Source of the DNA: Aquimarina sp. MMG016
Lineage (GTDB): Bacteria > Bacteroidota > Bacteroidia > Flavobacteriales > Flavobacteriaceae
Direction: 5' to 3'
Assembly (NCBI RefSeq): GCF_018100805.1
Contig: NZ_JAGJEA010000005.1
Coordinates: 352,267 to 416,266, forward strand
Length of the DNA: 64,000 bases
The first letter of the stretch is position 1. Each line of letters opens with the position of its first letter. The translations under genes were made by a program, and so were the position numbers. Below, piece after piece: positions 10,171 through 18,939 of this stretch. The notes below the pieces were generated by a model. It saw only the letters and a list, made by a program, of their open reading frames with translations, made no database searches and had not been told where the DNA came from.

Positions 10171-12204
10171 ATGAAAAAAATAATACTATTTACCTTGCTG
10201 ATATGTCTCTCGACATATGTGAATGCACAAGACGTCACGTTTACGTTTCAAAATGCCAGAAACACCAATGATGGAGTAGACGACTTTTATGAAGCAGATA
10301 TTTATATAGCATCTTCAGAAGATTTTAAACTAGGATCAGGACAAATCTATTTTACCTACAATACTGCCGCTTTTGGCGTAAATATCGATGGCAGTGGTAA
10401 TTTTGATTACCTACAGCCAGATGGTTCTATCTTGGCAGAGACCTATAGTAGTTTTCCTGCTTATCAGTCTTTTATTACCAATGATAATACTAGTGCTAGA
10501 GTTTCTACATCTTTTCAACAAGGATTAAGTAGTGGTACCATTACAGCAAATAATGTAACGAGTACTCCAAAACATTTATTTAGTATTAAAATCAAATATG
10601 AAGATATCAATGAAGATCCAACAGTTGCTTTCGAAACTGGTTCTGTATTCTTAGATCAATTCTTTACAGCTTGTGGTCCTGCAACCTTTGGTTTTCCGGA
10701 TTGCACAAACAATCCAGGGGTGCAACTTATCAATGATACTTTTGATTCTTCTGGAGCAGAAATTGATATCGCACCTCCGGTAATTACTTTACTAGGTAAT
10801 GCTGCTGAGACTGTTGAAGCAGGAAGCACATATACTGATGCAGGAGCTACTGCACTAGATAATAAAGATGGAGATATTACAGCAGACATTGTTACGGTAA
10901 ACCCAGTAGACACTTCTGTTACTGGAGTATATACTGTTACCTACAATGTAAGTGATGCTGCTGGAAACGATGCTACAGAAGTAACCAGAGAAGTTACCGT
11001 TTCTGATACAACCGTTCCTGTCATTAGTTTAACAGGAGATGCAGCGGTAACTGTGGAAGCTGGTTCTACCTATTCAGATGCAGGAGCCACAGCCAGTGAT
11101 TCATTAGATGGTGATATCACCGCAGACATAGTTACGGTAAACCCAGTAGACACTTCTGTGCCTGGAGTATATACTGTTACCTATAATGTAAGTGATGCAG
11201 AAGGAAATGATGCTGTAGAAGTGACTCGAGAAGTTACTGTTGTCGATACTACTGCTCCCACAATTGTACTAAATGGTTCCGCTAACGAAACTGCTGAGGC
11301 TGGAAGTACCTATACAGATTCTGGAGCTACTGCTAGTGATATTGTAGATGGAGATCTTACAACAAGTATTATTGTAGTAAACCCAGTAGACACTTCTGTG
11401 CCTGGAGTATATACTGTTACCTATAATGTAAGTGATGCAGAAGGAAATGATGCTGTAGAAGTGACTCGAGAAGTTACTGTTTCTGATACTACCATACCTG
11501 TAATTACATTATCAGGCGATGCAGCAGTAACTGTAGAAGCAGGAACTACCTATACCGATGCAGGTGCTACCGCTTCCGATTCTTTTGATGGTGATATCAC
11601 TGCGGATATTGCTATCGTAAATCCAGTAAATACAGCTGTGCCAGGAGTGTATACAGTAACTTATAATGTAAGCGATGCAGCAGGGAATGATGCCGTAGAA
11701 GTTACCAGAGAAGTAACCGTTTCGGATACTACCATACCAGTAATTACCTTGCTAGGAGATGATCCAATAGAGATCGCACAAGGAACCACCTATACAGATG
11801 CAGGTGCAACAGCAAGTGACTCTTTTGATGGTGATATTACAGGAGATATTGTGGTGGTAAATCCAGTGGACACTTCTGTAGATGGAACCTATACCATAAC
11901 CTATAATGTTATGGATGCAGCGGGGAATGCAGCCGTACAAATTACTAGAACGGTAACAGTGTCTCCCCTACTTGGCATAGAAGACAACGAAATTGATGGT
12001 TTAGCAATATATCCTAATCCAGTAACCGATATCCTCACTATTACATTACCAGTAGAAAATGTAATTATGTATAGTCCTACTGGTCAAAAAGTATTAGAAA
12101 CCGTAGAAAACAAAGTAGATCTTTCTTCTTTTGAAACAGGCATATACTTTGTTCAAATACAAACGCCAAAGGGTACTACGGTAAAACGGATTATTAAAGA
12201 TTAA
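10171..12204 (+). CDS. T9SS-sorted protein: cohesin-like domain plus five DUF5011 repeats
   Basis: A 677-residue protein: signal peptide (1-20, ending NAQ), the same cohesin-like domain as the previous gene (~20-200, with FYEADIYIASSEDFKLGSGQ and DQFFTACG), five Ig-like DUF5011 repeats of ~80 residues (~205-600), and a type A T9SS tail (~603-677, YPNPVTDIL ... GIYFVQI). The repeats share the pattern VEAGSTYTDAGATA...DGDIT...GVYTVTYNVSDAAGND and are 240 bp apart in the DNA. DUF5011 repeats serve as spacers or stalks in surface proteins, so this looks like an anchored stalk that presents the N-terminal domain. A 154-bp gap separates it from the previous gene. The ligand of the cohesin-like domain is unknown. 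Confidence 0.85.
   Translation: MKKIILFTLLICLSTYVNAQDVTFTFQNARNTNDGVDDFYEADIYIASSEDFKLGSGQIYFTYNTAAFGVNIDGSGNFDYLQPDGSILAETYSSFPAYQSFITNDNTSARVSTSFQQGLSSGTITANNVTSTPKHLFSIKIKYEDINEDPTVAFETGSVFLDQFFTACGPATFGFPDCTNNPGVQLINDTFDSSGAEIDIAPPVITLLGNAAETVEAGSTYTDAGATALDNKDGDITADIVTVNPVDTSVTGVYTVTYNVSDAAGNDATEVTREVTVSDTTVPVISLTGDAAVTVEAGSTYSDAGATASDSLDGDITADIVTVNPVDTSVPGVYTVTYNVSDAEGNDAVEVTREVTVVDTTAPTIVLNGSANETAEAGSTYTDSGATASDIVDGDLTTSIIVVNPVDTSVPGVYTVTYNVSDAEGNDAVEVTREVTVSDTTIPVITLSGDAAVTVEAGTTYTDAGATASDSFDGDITADIAIVNPVNTAVPGVYTVTYNVSDAAGNDAVEVTREVTVSDTTIPVITLLGDDPIEIAQGTTYTDAGATASDSFDGDITGDIVVVNPVDTSVDGTYTITYNVMDAAGNAAVQITRTVTVSPLLGIEDNEIDGLAIYPNPVTDILTITLPVENVIMYSPTGQKVLETVENKVDLSSFETGIYFVQIQTPKGTTVKRIIKD
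11137..11481 (+). repeat. Exact ~105-bp direct repeat inside the DUF5011 array
   Basis: Positions 11137-11241 and 11377-11481 read identically and lie 240 bp apart, one DUF5011 repeat length. The other repeats in the gene are diverged. The identity points to recent duplication or gene conversion and makes repeat-number change likely. Confidence 0.85.
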
Positions 12205-12629
12205 TGATGATGAAAGAATTTATACTAAAACATAGATTGTCAATAACATTAACATTGTTTTATGCATCTGTGTTTTATACGATTGTACGATTATCTTTTG
12301 CTTGATTAGATAATCTATATGCTGATCATGTTTCTTGTATTAAAGAGTTAAGGGGCTTTATATAAGGAAAAAATCATTAGAAAATCAGCGACGATGGCTG
12401 CCTGGAACTTGTTTTTCGGGCAGTCTTTTGTAATGAAGAAAATTAGTCATAAAAGTTTTAAAGTTTGATACTTTCTTTGACTTTGATACTTATTCTAAAA
12501 AAAATCAATAATCTGATAGAGCAGCGCTTATAAGTTTTTTTTATGATTGCCTCATCCTGAAAAACAGTCCTCTAGAAGCAACCTATTTCCAGTTTTTGCA
12601 TCCATAAGATAACCACACAACTAAAACAT
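12205..12629. other. 425-bp intergenic stretch without a supported gene
   Basis: It holds an AT-rich leader for the lipoprotein gene at 12630 and a short inverted repeat near 12390-12417 (GCTGCC ... GGGCAG). A 32-codon hydrophobic ORF (12207-12305) directly follows the previous stop codon but has no supporting feature. No RNA gene, operator or mobile element is recognised. Confidence 0.5.
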
Positions 12630-13103
12630 ATGAAGCAAATATTTTTTCTACTATCCCTATTTTTTATGGTTTCCTGCAGTAATGATGATACTGACCCTTG
12701 CTCTGTAGGCGTATTAGATACATCTACCGATATAGGTTTACAAAATTTATTCATAGAGTTAGTTGACACTGAAGGAAACAATCTTATCGAAAACGGTACA
12801 TATAGTGCAAATGACATCTCTATAAGTTATAATAATTCTATAATTACAGGTGTTGTTTTCCAACAAGTTCAATCTATTCAGTATTTTATTATCATGAACA
12901 TTTTTGGACAGGAAGGAGATAATATTTTTTTAATTAACTTAAATGATACTGAAACCGATACTCTAATATTAAACCTCAGCATTGAACCAGGTGACCTTTG
13001 TTTACCTGATTTCAGAAAACTAAATGCAGTAACTTATAATGAAATCGAGCAAAATATTGAAGATTTTGAAGGTGAAAACAAAATTACCGTGATAAAACCA
13101 TAA
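12630..13103 (+). CDS. Small lipoprotein of unknown function
   Basis: A 157-residue protein with a lipoprotein signal peptide (MKQIFFLLSLFFMVSC) whose lipobox ends VSC at residue 16, followed by SNDDTDPC. The Ser-Asn-Asp-Asp after the lipid-attached Cys is common in flavobacterial outer-membrane lipoproteins. The remainder is acidic and predicted beta-rich, without a recognised motif. Two further Cys (near residues 23 and 131) could form a disulfide. It stands alone: the upstream gene is 425 bp away and the downstream gene is convergent. Function unknown. Confidence 0.75.
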   Translation: MKQIFFLLSLFFMVSCSNDDTDPCSVGVLDTSTDIGLQNLFIELVDTEGNNLIENGTYSANDISISYNNSIITGVVFQQVQSIQYFIIMNIFGQEGDNIFLINLNDTETDTLILNLSIEPGDLCLPDFRKLNAVTYNEIEQNIEDFEGENKITVIKP

Positions 13104-13132
13104 CATAGTTTTAGATCAATCCGTTATATATT

Positions 13133-13164
13133 AAAAAACAAAAAACCGTCCTATTATAGAACGG
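13133..13164 (-). terminator. Rho-independent terminator of the di-heme peroxidase gene
   Basis: On the minus strand, an 8-bp stem with one mismatch (CCGTTCTA TAA TAGGACGG, 13164-13146) is followed by TTTTTTGTTTTTT (13145-13133). It lies about 55 bp past the stop codon of the gene ending at 13220. Confidence 0.8.
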
Positions 13165-13219
13165 CTCCTTAATCCTGGTTAATATTCCCCCTTGCGATAT
13201 TAACCAAATATATTATGAT

Positions 13220-14410
13220 TTAATTTATAAAAGGATTACTCCATTTTTCATCAGTATATATGTTGGTTCCTGACAATGTCTTTAAAAAAGCTTCTAAAGC
13301 AGCTATCTCATCATTAGTAAGATTTAGGTTTTGACCATTTCCTCCCGGACCACCAAGCAAACGATTATCCAGACTTGGGTTTCCAGTAGGGTCAATATTA
13401 TCATAATGATTAATCACTTCTGCAATAGATCCCATACTAGCATCGTGCATTAACGCTCCGTTAAGTACACCTGCATTATTTACAATATCTCTTAGAGAAG
13501 GAGATCTCGTAACATCAAAATCAGAAGCTCCTGCATCTCCAAAAACTCCAGTAACTCCATTATTGAGGCTTTGAGGGTCTATGGAAAAATCAGGTGCTCT
13601 ATGACAGGTAATACAACCCGCTCCATTTTGATTAGGAGGATTTACAAAAATTCTCTTTCCTAAGTTTTCCTGTGCAGTAAAATTTGGAAAATCCTGATTG
13701 TCATTTGGTATAACTGCCCTTCCGGCATCATATTTGGCATCAAAAGATTGAATACTACGTATAAATTGTGCTAAACACTCTTGTAATCTTTCCTCAGTAA
13801 TCGTTGTATTTCCATAAGCAAACTGAAAGAGATCGTCATAATATTCAATCTCGCTCAATTTAGTAAGTAAATCGGCCAACCCTGAATCTCCATCCTGTCC
13901 GCTAAAGCCCATTTCGGCATGATCCTGTATTGGTTGAGTTGTTTGTGCTTCTAATGTATTTGCTCGCTCATCCCAGAAGAATCGGGTTTCATCAGAAAAT
14001 CTCGCATTGACCAATCTCATACTATGTCTCCCTGTCACCCCATTAACTCCAGTACTTACATCATCATTATCTCCAAAAGCAAAGGCTTGTTTATGGCAAC
14101 TCGAACAAGAAATAGTGTTATTAGTAGATAGATTTTTATCATAAAACAAAACTCTTCCTAATGTAGCTTTAGCATCTGTAATAGCATTACCGTCGGTATT
14201 ATCTCTGGTAATATATGTCGGAATCGTTTGATTGGCATAATTAGCTAAATTGTTTAAATCTAAATTCTGACCAAAAGTTTCCTGAAATACTGAAGAGGTA
14301 ATAATTGGATCCTCTTCTTCAGTCACAATTGGAATATATTCATTTTCTTCATTAGAACATCCCACAATAATTAATGCGATGAACGCCATCCATAGATTTC
14401 TTACTTTCAT
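13220..14410 (-). CDS. MauG/CcpA-type di-heme cytochrome c peroxidase lipoprotein
   Basis: A 396-residue protein of the bacterial di-heme cytochrome c peroxidase/MauG family. It has a lipoprotein signal (VGCSNEE at Cys18) and two CxxCH heme sites, CSSCH near residue 103 and CITCH near 272, each at the start of a cytochrome c-like half. Conserved surroundings are visible: LGRVLFYDKNLS before heme 1, FFWDERANTLEAQ with the family Trp/Glu segment, and MHDASMGSIAEVI near the second heme Met region. Family members reduce hydrogen peroxide or oxidise substrates in the periplasm. The gene stands alone with its own promoter (14437-14494) and terminator. The promoter shares an operator with the LRR genes, so it may be co-regulated with surface proteins. 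Confidence 0.9.
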   Translation of the reverse strand: MKVRNLWMAFIALIIVGCSNEENEYIPIVTEEEDPIITSSVFQETFGQNLDLNNLANYANQTIPTYITRDNTDGNAITDAKATLGRVLFYDKNLSTNNTISCSSCHKQAFAFGDNDDVSTGVNGVTGRHSMRLVNARFSDETRFFWDERANTLEAQTTQPIQDHAEMGFSGQDGDSGLADLLTKLSEIEYYDDLFQFAYGNTTITEERLQECLAQFIRSIQSFDAKYDAGRAVIPNDNQDFPNFTAQENLGKRIFVNPPNQNGAGCITCHRAPDFSIDPQSLNNGVTGVFGDAGASDFDVTRSPSLRDIVNNAGVLNGALMHDASMGSIAEVINHYDNIDPTGNPSLDNRLLGGPGGNGQNLNLTNDEIAALEAFLKTLSGTNIYTDEKWSNPFIN

Positions 14411-14436
14411 ATTTTGGGTTTAATAGATTTGGAAAT

Positions 14437-14494
14437 CAAATATATCACAGGATACGATTTATACCTAATATACAAGGGGTACAATTAGGGGTAC
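14437..14494 (-). promoter_or_regulatory. Promoter with GTACCCC direct-repeat operator, di-heme peroxidase
   Basis: On the minus strand, two GTACCCC repeats (14488-14494 and 14476-14482, 12 bp apart) are followed after exactly 31 bp by TATATTTG (14444-14437), a perfect TAnnTTTG -7 element. The spacing equals that of the two LRR promoters at 1761-1818 and 4541-4597. The segment between the repeats (TAATT) matches LRR gene 3 (CAATT). Confidence 0.65.
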
Positions 14495-14580
14495 AACATA
14501 CAATTCCCTAACTGTAAAGACTTTATCAAACTATTTATTATATATCTTCAATTTAAAACTTAGTATACACCATACTTTTT

Positions 14581-16800
14581 TTAATCCGAATGGTGCTCTA
14601 ATTCATTGCCAAAAGGTTTTAAAATAATCCCTACACTAAAAATAAATCCATCAGTGGGTGCATAGATTTCCGGAAACGTCGGATTATCGTGAGGTGGTAA
14701 TACCAAAGGTGAGAATCTGCTCTGTCGTCGATCCGTAAAGTTTTCAAAATTCACAAAAGTGCTCCCCCAGGTAAAGTTGCGCATGGCTAATAACCCCATA
14801 GTTATAAAATCTGTCGTTTCTGTACCATTAGAAAGGAATTGCTTACCCGTATAATAGGTTTCAAAACCAATACGCCATTTTGGAGATTCGTACATAATAA
14901 CGCTACCTGCATTATGTCTGGCCGTTAGAGGTTTCTGAGGGTTCCCCGGTAAGTAATTTAATCTAGTATCTATAAAAGCATAGTTTAAAAACCATCTGAA
15001 GTCCTTATAACTGAATTTAATATTAGTCTCCGCACCTTTGCTTAAAATAACGTCCTCTGCATTTTCGAATTGAAAGAAACCGTTATTCGTACTGTTTAAT
15101 AACAATCCATTTTCTATAGCGGTTACATAGAATAACTGATTTATAGAAAAGCCAATCTCATCAGTTAACCCAGCTTGATAATTAAAATCCAGGTTTACAC
15201 CATAGGAATGTTCTGCTTTGAGCACATCTTTGTTAATAGGGAGTACATTTTCAAAATTTACAAATTCTGCCTCCTCAGTAAAAATGTCCGGCACTTTATA
15301 TCCTAAACCACCTCCTATTCTACTAGAAAATGAGGTTCCTGCCTTAAACAATAATGAAACTTTGGGTAAAACAAAAAATCCCCAATCTTTTGCATAATCT
15401 GTTCTTAATCCTGTTTCCAGAATCCACTGATCAGAGAAATCATAAGTATTATTAGCAAATAACCCAAAGGTCACATCGCTTTGATTTCTTTCTATAGTCT
15501 GTGAATCTTCATCAAAATCAGTAGAATATAAATTCGCTCCTAATACCCAATCTGCTTTTATTCCTTGTTTGTGATATGTAGCCTCAGTAAAAGTATTCCA
15601 TTGCTTTCCTTTAAATGTGATATCAGGAATTACTAAATCCCGATCAAAAAAAGCAATACTATTTTTCACCTTTATTGAACTTAGTGAATCTAGCTGTGTT
15701 TCATAAACCGCTTGACTACTAATCCGCTTTGAAAGGTTTTCTTCAGTATATTGATGGATTCCATCTCGCCCTTCTTCAATTTTAACGATATCACCACCTT
15801 TTCTATCATCATATGTACCGTTAAGACCAAACCATATTTTAGTTCTTTCAGAGGGATAATAAAATAGTTTAGGATTAAGTACTATCGAATAAGTTTGTGG
15901 TAAATTACTAAAACCATCGTCTTCGGGATCATATGCTTTCTGATAATTTCCTGAACCAAAAATTGTTGTTCCCCATTTGTTGTTGCGCTTACCATAAAAT
16001 ACATTTGCTGTACTACCTAATGCCTGTGTTTGCGTCACCATGATATCTAATTGAGGTTCTATTTCAGGTGTTTTAGAAACCATATTTACCAAACCTGCAA
16101 TAGCTCCACCTCCATATAACGTAGAAGAACTCCCTTTGATAATTTCGAATTGTTTTAAGTCAACCGGTGGGATTTGCATAATGCTCAATCCACTGGAAAA
16201 ACCACCGTATAACGGGAATCCATCTCTTAGTAATTGTGTGTATCTTCCGTCTAATCCCTGTATCCTGATATTAGCATTACCACTGCTCAAAGAAGTTTGC
16301 TGCATTTGTATACCTGTACTTTCACGAAGTACCATTGAAATATTGGTAGCGTTCATTGCTACTTTTTCTCCTAATTCTTCTCCGCCAATAAATTCTATAC
16401 GCGTAGGTATTCTTTTAATAGTTCTTGTACTTCGTGTGGATTGTAACACTACCTCATCCAAGGCATTTGCACTTTCTTTAAGATAAAAAATAAAAGGTTC
16501 TTGATTACTAGGTATTTGTATAATGGCTTCTATAGATTCAAAACCAATAAACGAAACCTCTATCTCATATGTACCATAAGGTATATTACTGATAGTCGCT
16601 ATTCCATCAAAAGCTGTGATCCCACCTTTTTCTAATGTTTTGATCAAAACTGATGCACCTAATAATGGTTCTTTTTCCTTCTCTGTCAGAACTTTTATTT
16701 TTACCGTGCTTGATTGCACATCGTCTTGCGCTGAAATCTGAAAGGTTGCAAAAACGCAAACCAATATAGTGAGCCAAAGGCTCATAATTCTTGTATACAT
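14581..16800 (-). CDS. TonB-dependent outer-membrane receptor
   Basis: A 739-residue receptor. Signal peptide to ~25 (ATFQISAQ; an alternative start at Met6, 16785, also fits), a CarboxypepD_reg-like domain (~32-110, with GASVLIKTLEKGG and a Gly-rich turn), a plug domain (~120-240, with NIRIQGLDGRYTQLLRDG and the GSSSTLYGGGAIAGLVN box) and a C-terminal beta-barrel. It imports a substrate across the outer membrane using TonB energy. The plug and barrel resemble siderophore, cobalamin or metal receptors. The small His/Cys-rich protein gene just upstream on the same strand hints at a metal or metal-chelate substrate (inference). Spacing to that gene is 58 bp, with a weak terminator between. Confidence 0.9.
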   Translation of the reverse strand: MYTRIMSLWLTILVCVFATFQISAQDDVQSSTVKIKVLTEKEKEPLLGASVLIKTLEKGGITAFDGIATISNIPYGTYEIEVSFIGFESIEAIIQIPSNQEPFIFYLKESANALDEVVLQSTRSTRTIKRIPTRIEFIGGEELGEKVAMNATNISMVLRESTGIQMQQTSLSSGNANIRIQGLDGRYTQLLRDGFPLYGGFSSGLSIMQIPPVDLKQFEIIKGSSSTLYGGGAIAGLVNMVSKTPEIEPQLDIMVTQTQALGSTANVFYGKRNNKWGTTIFGSGNYQKAYDPEDDGFSNLPQTYSIVLNPKLFYYPSERTKIWFGLNGTYDDRKGGDIVKIEEGRDGIHQYTEENLSKRISSQAVYETQLDSLSSIKVKNSIAFFDRDLVIPDITFKGKQWNTFTEATYHKQGIKADWVLGANLYSTDFDEDSQTIERNQSDVTFGLFANNTYDFSDQWILETGLRTDYAKDWGFFVLPKVSLLFKAGTSFSSRIGGGLGYKVPDIFTEEAEFVNFENVLPINKDVLKAEHSYGVNLDFNYQAGLTDEIGFSINQLFYVTAIENGLLLNSTNNGFFQFENAEDVILSKGAETNIKFSYKDFRWFLNYAFIDTRLNYLPGNPQKPLTARHNAGSVIMYESPKWRIGFETYYTGKQFLSNGTETTDFITMGLLAMRNFTWGSTFVNFENFTDRRQSRFSPLVLPPHDNPTFPEIYAPTDGFIFSVGIILKPFGNELEHHSD

Positions 16801-16834
16801 TAAAATATATTATTGATTAAATAAAAAATTGATT

Positions 16835-16850
16835 GAGGCTATATTGCCTC
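16835..16850 (-). terminator. Weak stem-loop between the small metal-site gene and the TonB receptor
   Basis: On the minus strand GAGGC AATATA GCCTC is followed 5 bp later by TTTTTTATTT. A 5-bp stem is short, so it may attenuate rather than stop transcription into the receptor gene. Confidence 0.4.
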
Positions 16851-16858
16851 CGAACATA

Positions 16859-17182
16859 TTAAGTAATCAATTGAGGAGGTTGAAGAATGGTGAGCGTTAC
16901 ATCTTTTATAAAACCCTCATTATGAGAAAAAATCTCAGCCGGGATTTCTAAGATTGGAAGTGTCGACTGATACAAATCAAAATTAATCACATGTATATGG
17001 CAGCAGTAACAATAACAAAAGGATGAGCATATATCTGTTTCGCTATCGCTATGTTTATGATCTGTATCCATATCCTGAGAAAGTTCTATATGAACATCAT
17101 CTACATCTGTGCAATTATCCTCACAAAACACAAAGTTGAGCCCTAGAAGGTAAATTGATAATATGACAGTAAAAACTTTCAT
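16859..17182 (-). CDS. Small His/Cys-rich exported protein (DUF6660-like)
   Basis: 107 residues from the ATG at 17182. That start is preferred over an upstream in-frame ATG at 17278 because it opens directly with a signal peptide (MKVFTVILSIYLLGLNFVFC). The central part is rich in metal-ligand residues: CEDNCTDVDDVH, DTDHKHSDSETD and CSSFCYCYCCHIHV. In flavobacteria, small proteins of this type (DUF6660) often precede TonB receptors and are suspected to bind metals. Here the receptor follows 58 bp downstream on the same strand. Metal identity and role are inferred only. Confidence 0.65.
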   Translation of the reverse strand: MKVFTVILSIYLLGLNFVFCEDNCTDVDDVHIELSQDMDTDHKHSDSETDICSSFCYCYCCHIHVINFDLYQSTLPILEIPAEIFSHNEGFIKDVTLTILQPPQLIT

Positions 17183-17254
17183 ATCACAAAGATAAAAGAA
17201 AAAGATAGCTAATGGTATTACAAAATGATATAAAGATTTTTCTATATAAATTAA

Positions 17255-17286
17255 ATAGCGACTTAAATTAAAATTCAAGTCGCTAT
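17255..17286 (-). terminator. Stem-loop terminator of the DJ-1/PfpI gene
   Basis: ATAGCGACTT (17255-17264) and AAGTCGCTAT (17277-17286) form a perfect 10-bp stem with a 12-base AT loop, about 33 bp past the stop of the DJ-1/PfpI gene. On the minus strand it is followed by TTAATTTAT. Confidence 0.65.
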
Positions 17287-17318
17287 CACTTAGTTGAGTT
17301 GATGTATGTAAGAAAATA

Positions 17319-18002
17319 CTATTGCAGCCTTTTTAATAATAATTCAGCAACTAATTCTGAAGAAGCTGGATTTTGCCCTGTAATCAATAAACCATCCTCT
17401 AATGCATATGGAGCCCAGTCATCACTTTTAGAATAAATCCCTCCATTCTCTTTTAGCATATCCTCTACGAGAAAAGGAACGATAGATGTCAACTGTACCG
17501 CATCTTCTTCGGTATTAGCAAATCCGGTAACCTTTTTTCCTTTAACTAAAGGTGTGCCATCACCACTTTTAGCATTTTTAAATACAGCCGGAGCATGACA
17601 AACCGCACTAACAGGTTTATTGTTACTATAAAAATCTTCGATTAGCGAAATTGAGTTTTTATCCTCTGCCAGATCCCATAATGGCCCATGCCCTCCAGGA
17701 TAAAATACAGCATCATAGTCAGATTGGTTTACCGTCTCTAACACCAATGTTTTTGATAAACTTTCTTGAGTCTCTTTGTCACCATTAAATCTTATCGTAG
17801 CAGGTGTTTCAAAATCTGAAGTAGCACTAGTAGGATCCATAGGTGGTTGTCCTCCTTTTGGCGAAGCAATAGTGATATCAACTCCATTATCCTTCAATAC
17901 ATAATAAGGAGCAGCAAATTCTTCAATCCAAAACCCTGTTTTGTGTCCGGTATCTCCTAAATCTTCATGACTTGTCAATACAAATAATACTTTTTTCATC
18001 AT
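17319..18002 (-). CDS. DJ-1/PfpI family protein (Hsp31-like glyoxalase/deglycase type)
   Basis: A 227-residue cytosolic protein of the DJ-1/PfpI class I amidotransferase-like superfamily. The nucleophile elbow AVCHAPA (Cys near 136) follows the GGHGPLWDL segment, and an N-terminal Glu-containing loop (TGFWIEEFAAPY) supplies the family Glu. The length and the TGFW.EE/YPGGHGP signatures fit the Hsp31-type subgroup, whose members convert methylglyoxal to lactate or act as chaperones and deglycases. Start: Met1 or Met2 (17999), undecided. The next gene on the same strand, a Crp/Fnr regulator, is 107 bp upstream and could be related, but no shared operator is seen. Confidence 0.85.
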   Translation of the reverse strand: MMKKVLFVLTSHEDLGDTGHKTGFWIEEFAAPYYVLKDNGVDITIASPKGGQPPMDPTSATSDFETPATIRFNGDKETQESLSKTLVLETVNQSDYDAVFYPGGHGPLWDLAEDKNSISLIEDFYSNNKPVSAVCHAPAVFKNAKSGDGTPLVKGKKVTGFANTEEDAVQLTSIVPFLVEDMLKENGGIYSKSDDWAPYALEDGLLITGQNPASSELVAELLLKRLQ

Positions 18003-18109
18003 TATATGTTTTATGAGTTATTTTTTTGTGTAGTAGTTCTGGTTGCTAAGTTGTATAACTACAAAATTACACTAATGATTTCTGAAAAAAATTGATGTAT
18101 GATAAGAAA

Positions 18110-18694
18110 CTATTCTTGAGCAATTTCTTTTCTAATTCTACTCAAACTTTCTGTAGTAATCCCTAGATAAGAAGCTATATGATAGTTTTTTACGTTCCTT
18201 TCAATGTTGGGATAACTATGTATAAAAGAAAGGTATCTTTCTTTTGCAGATTGTGCTAAATTAGCAAGAATTCTTTTTTGAAAACTAGCAAAAGCTTTTT
18301 CCATTTTCTTTCTAAAGAATGTTTCTAATTGTGGGACTTTATCATATAAATTTTCCATATCTTTTTTAGATATTCTATATAATATAGCATCCTGAATACA
18401 CTCGATAGTCATAATAGCTTTACTATTTGTAAAAAAAGCAGTGTAATCACTAATCCACCAGTCTTTTATGGCAAACTGTATGGTATGCTCTTTAGCTGAA
18501 CTATCAAGAAAATAGGCTCTTAAACACCCTTCATAAACAAAATATTGATCCATAACGATGTCATCAGACTTTAAAATGGTAGTCCCTTTATTTAGGCTAA
18601 GTTTTTCGAATGTGTTTTCTATAAGATTTATTTCTTCTAAAGAAAAAGAAGTGTCTTTAAATATTTCCGGTATGATTGAGTTATAGGTGTTCAT
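18110..18694 (-). CDS. Crp/Fnr-family transcriptional regulator
   Basis: A 194-residue regulator: cNMP-binding beta-barrel (~10-120, with YFVYEGCLRAYF and HTIQFAIKDWW), dimerisation helix (~120-145) and a C-terminal HTH (~160-190). The recognition helix reads TTESLSR, like FNR's TVETISR, including the Glu and Ser-Arg that contact TTGAT half-sites. It lacks the N-terminal Cys cluster of oxygen-sensing FNR. Such single-domain Crp proteins are numerous in Bacteroidota and effectors are mostly unknown. Because of its helix it is one candidate for the TGAY-N4-RTCA operators in this window, but a regulator elsewhere in the genome is just as possible. Confidence 0.85.
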   Translation of the reverse strand: MNTYNSIIPEIFKDTSFSLEEINLIENTFEKLSLNKGTTILKSDDIVMDQYFVYEGCLRAYFLDSSAKEHTIQFAIKDWWISDYTAFFTNSKAIMTIECIQDAILYRISKKDMENLYDKVPQLETFFRKKMEKAFASFQKRILANLAQSAKERYLSFIHSYPNIERNVKNYHIASYLGITTESLSRIRKEIAQE

Positions 18695-18876
18695 CTAAAA
18701 ACAGTAGAGAGAAAATTTATTACAACGTAGTAATATATTATTCATTATACTACCGATGAAAATTATATTAAGTATTTAAATCAATAATTGTAAAATCCAA
18801 AAATAACGGAAAATCTCTCATTATTGGTTTGAAAACAGAAGTTTAGAAATAATTACACATTCCTTCCTAACCAAGC

Positions 18877-18919
18877 TGACAAATATCATAGTTGCTCTAC
18901 CCTATCTGGTCTATTTTTA
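18877..18919 (+). promoter_or_regulatory. FNR-type box and -7 element of the USP-cls-patatin-crp operon
   Basis: TGACAAATATCA (18877-18888) matches TGAY-N4-RTCA. TATTTTTA (18912-18919) matches TAnnTTTG at 7 of 8 positions. Centre-to-centre distance is 33 bp. Confidence 0.65.
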
Positions 18920-18939
18920 GGATATAAAAATGAGTGACC

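Noticed and set aside
11752..11940. Minus-strand frame opposite the DUF5011 repeats
   Set aside because: A shadow of the repetitive plus-strand gene, with no start context or family likeness.
12207..12305. 32-codon hydrophobic ORF after the DUF5011 protein
   Set aside because: No duplication, conserved context or leader supports it; short frames of this kind are common in AT-rich intergenic DNA.
17183..17278. Upstream start for the His/Cys-rich small protein
   Set aside because: The signal peptide begins exactly at ATG 17182; the extension overlaps the terminator stem of the neighbouring gene.
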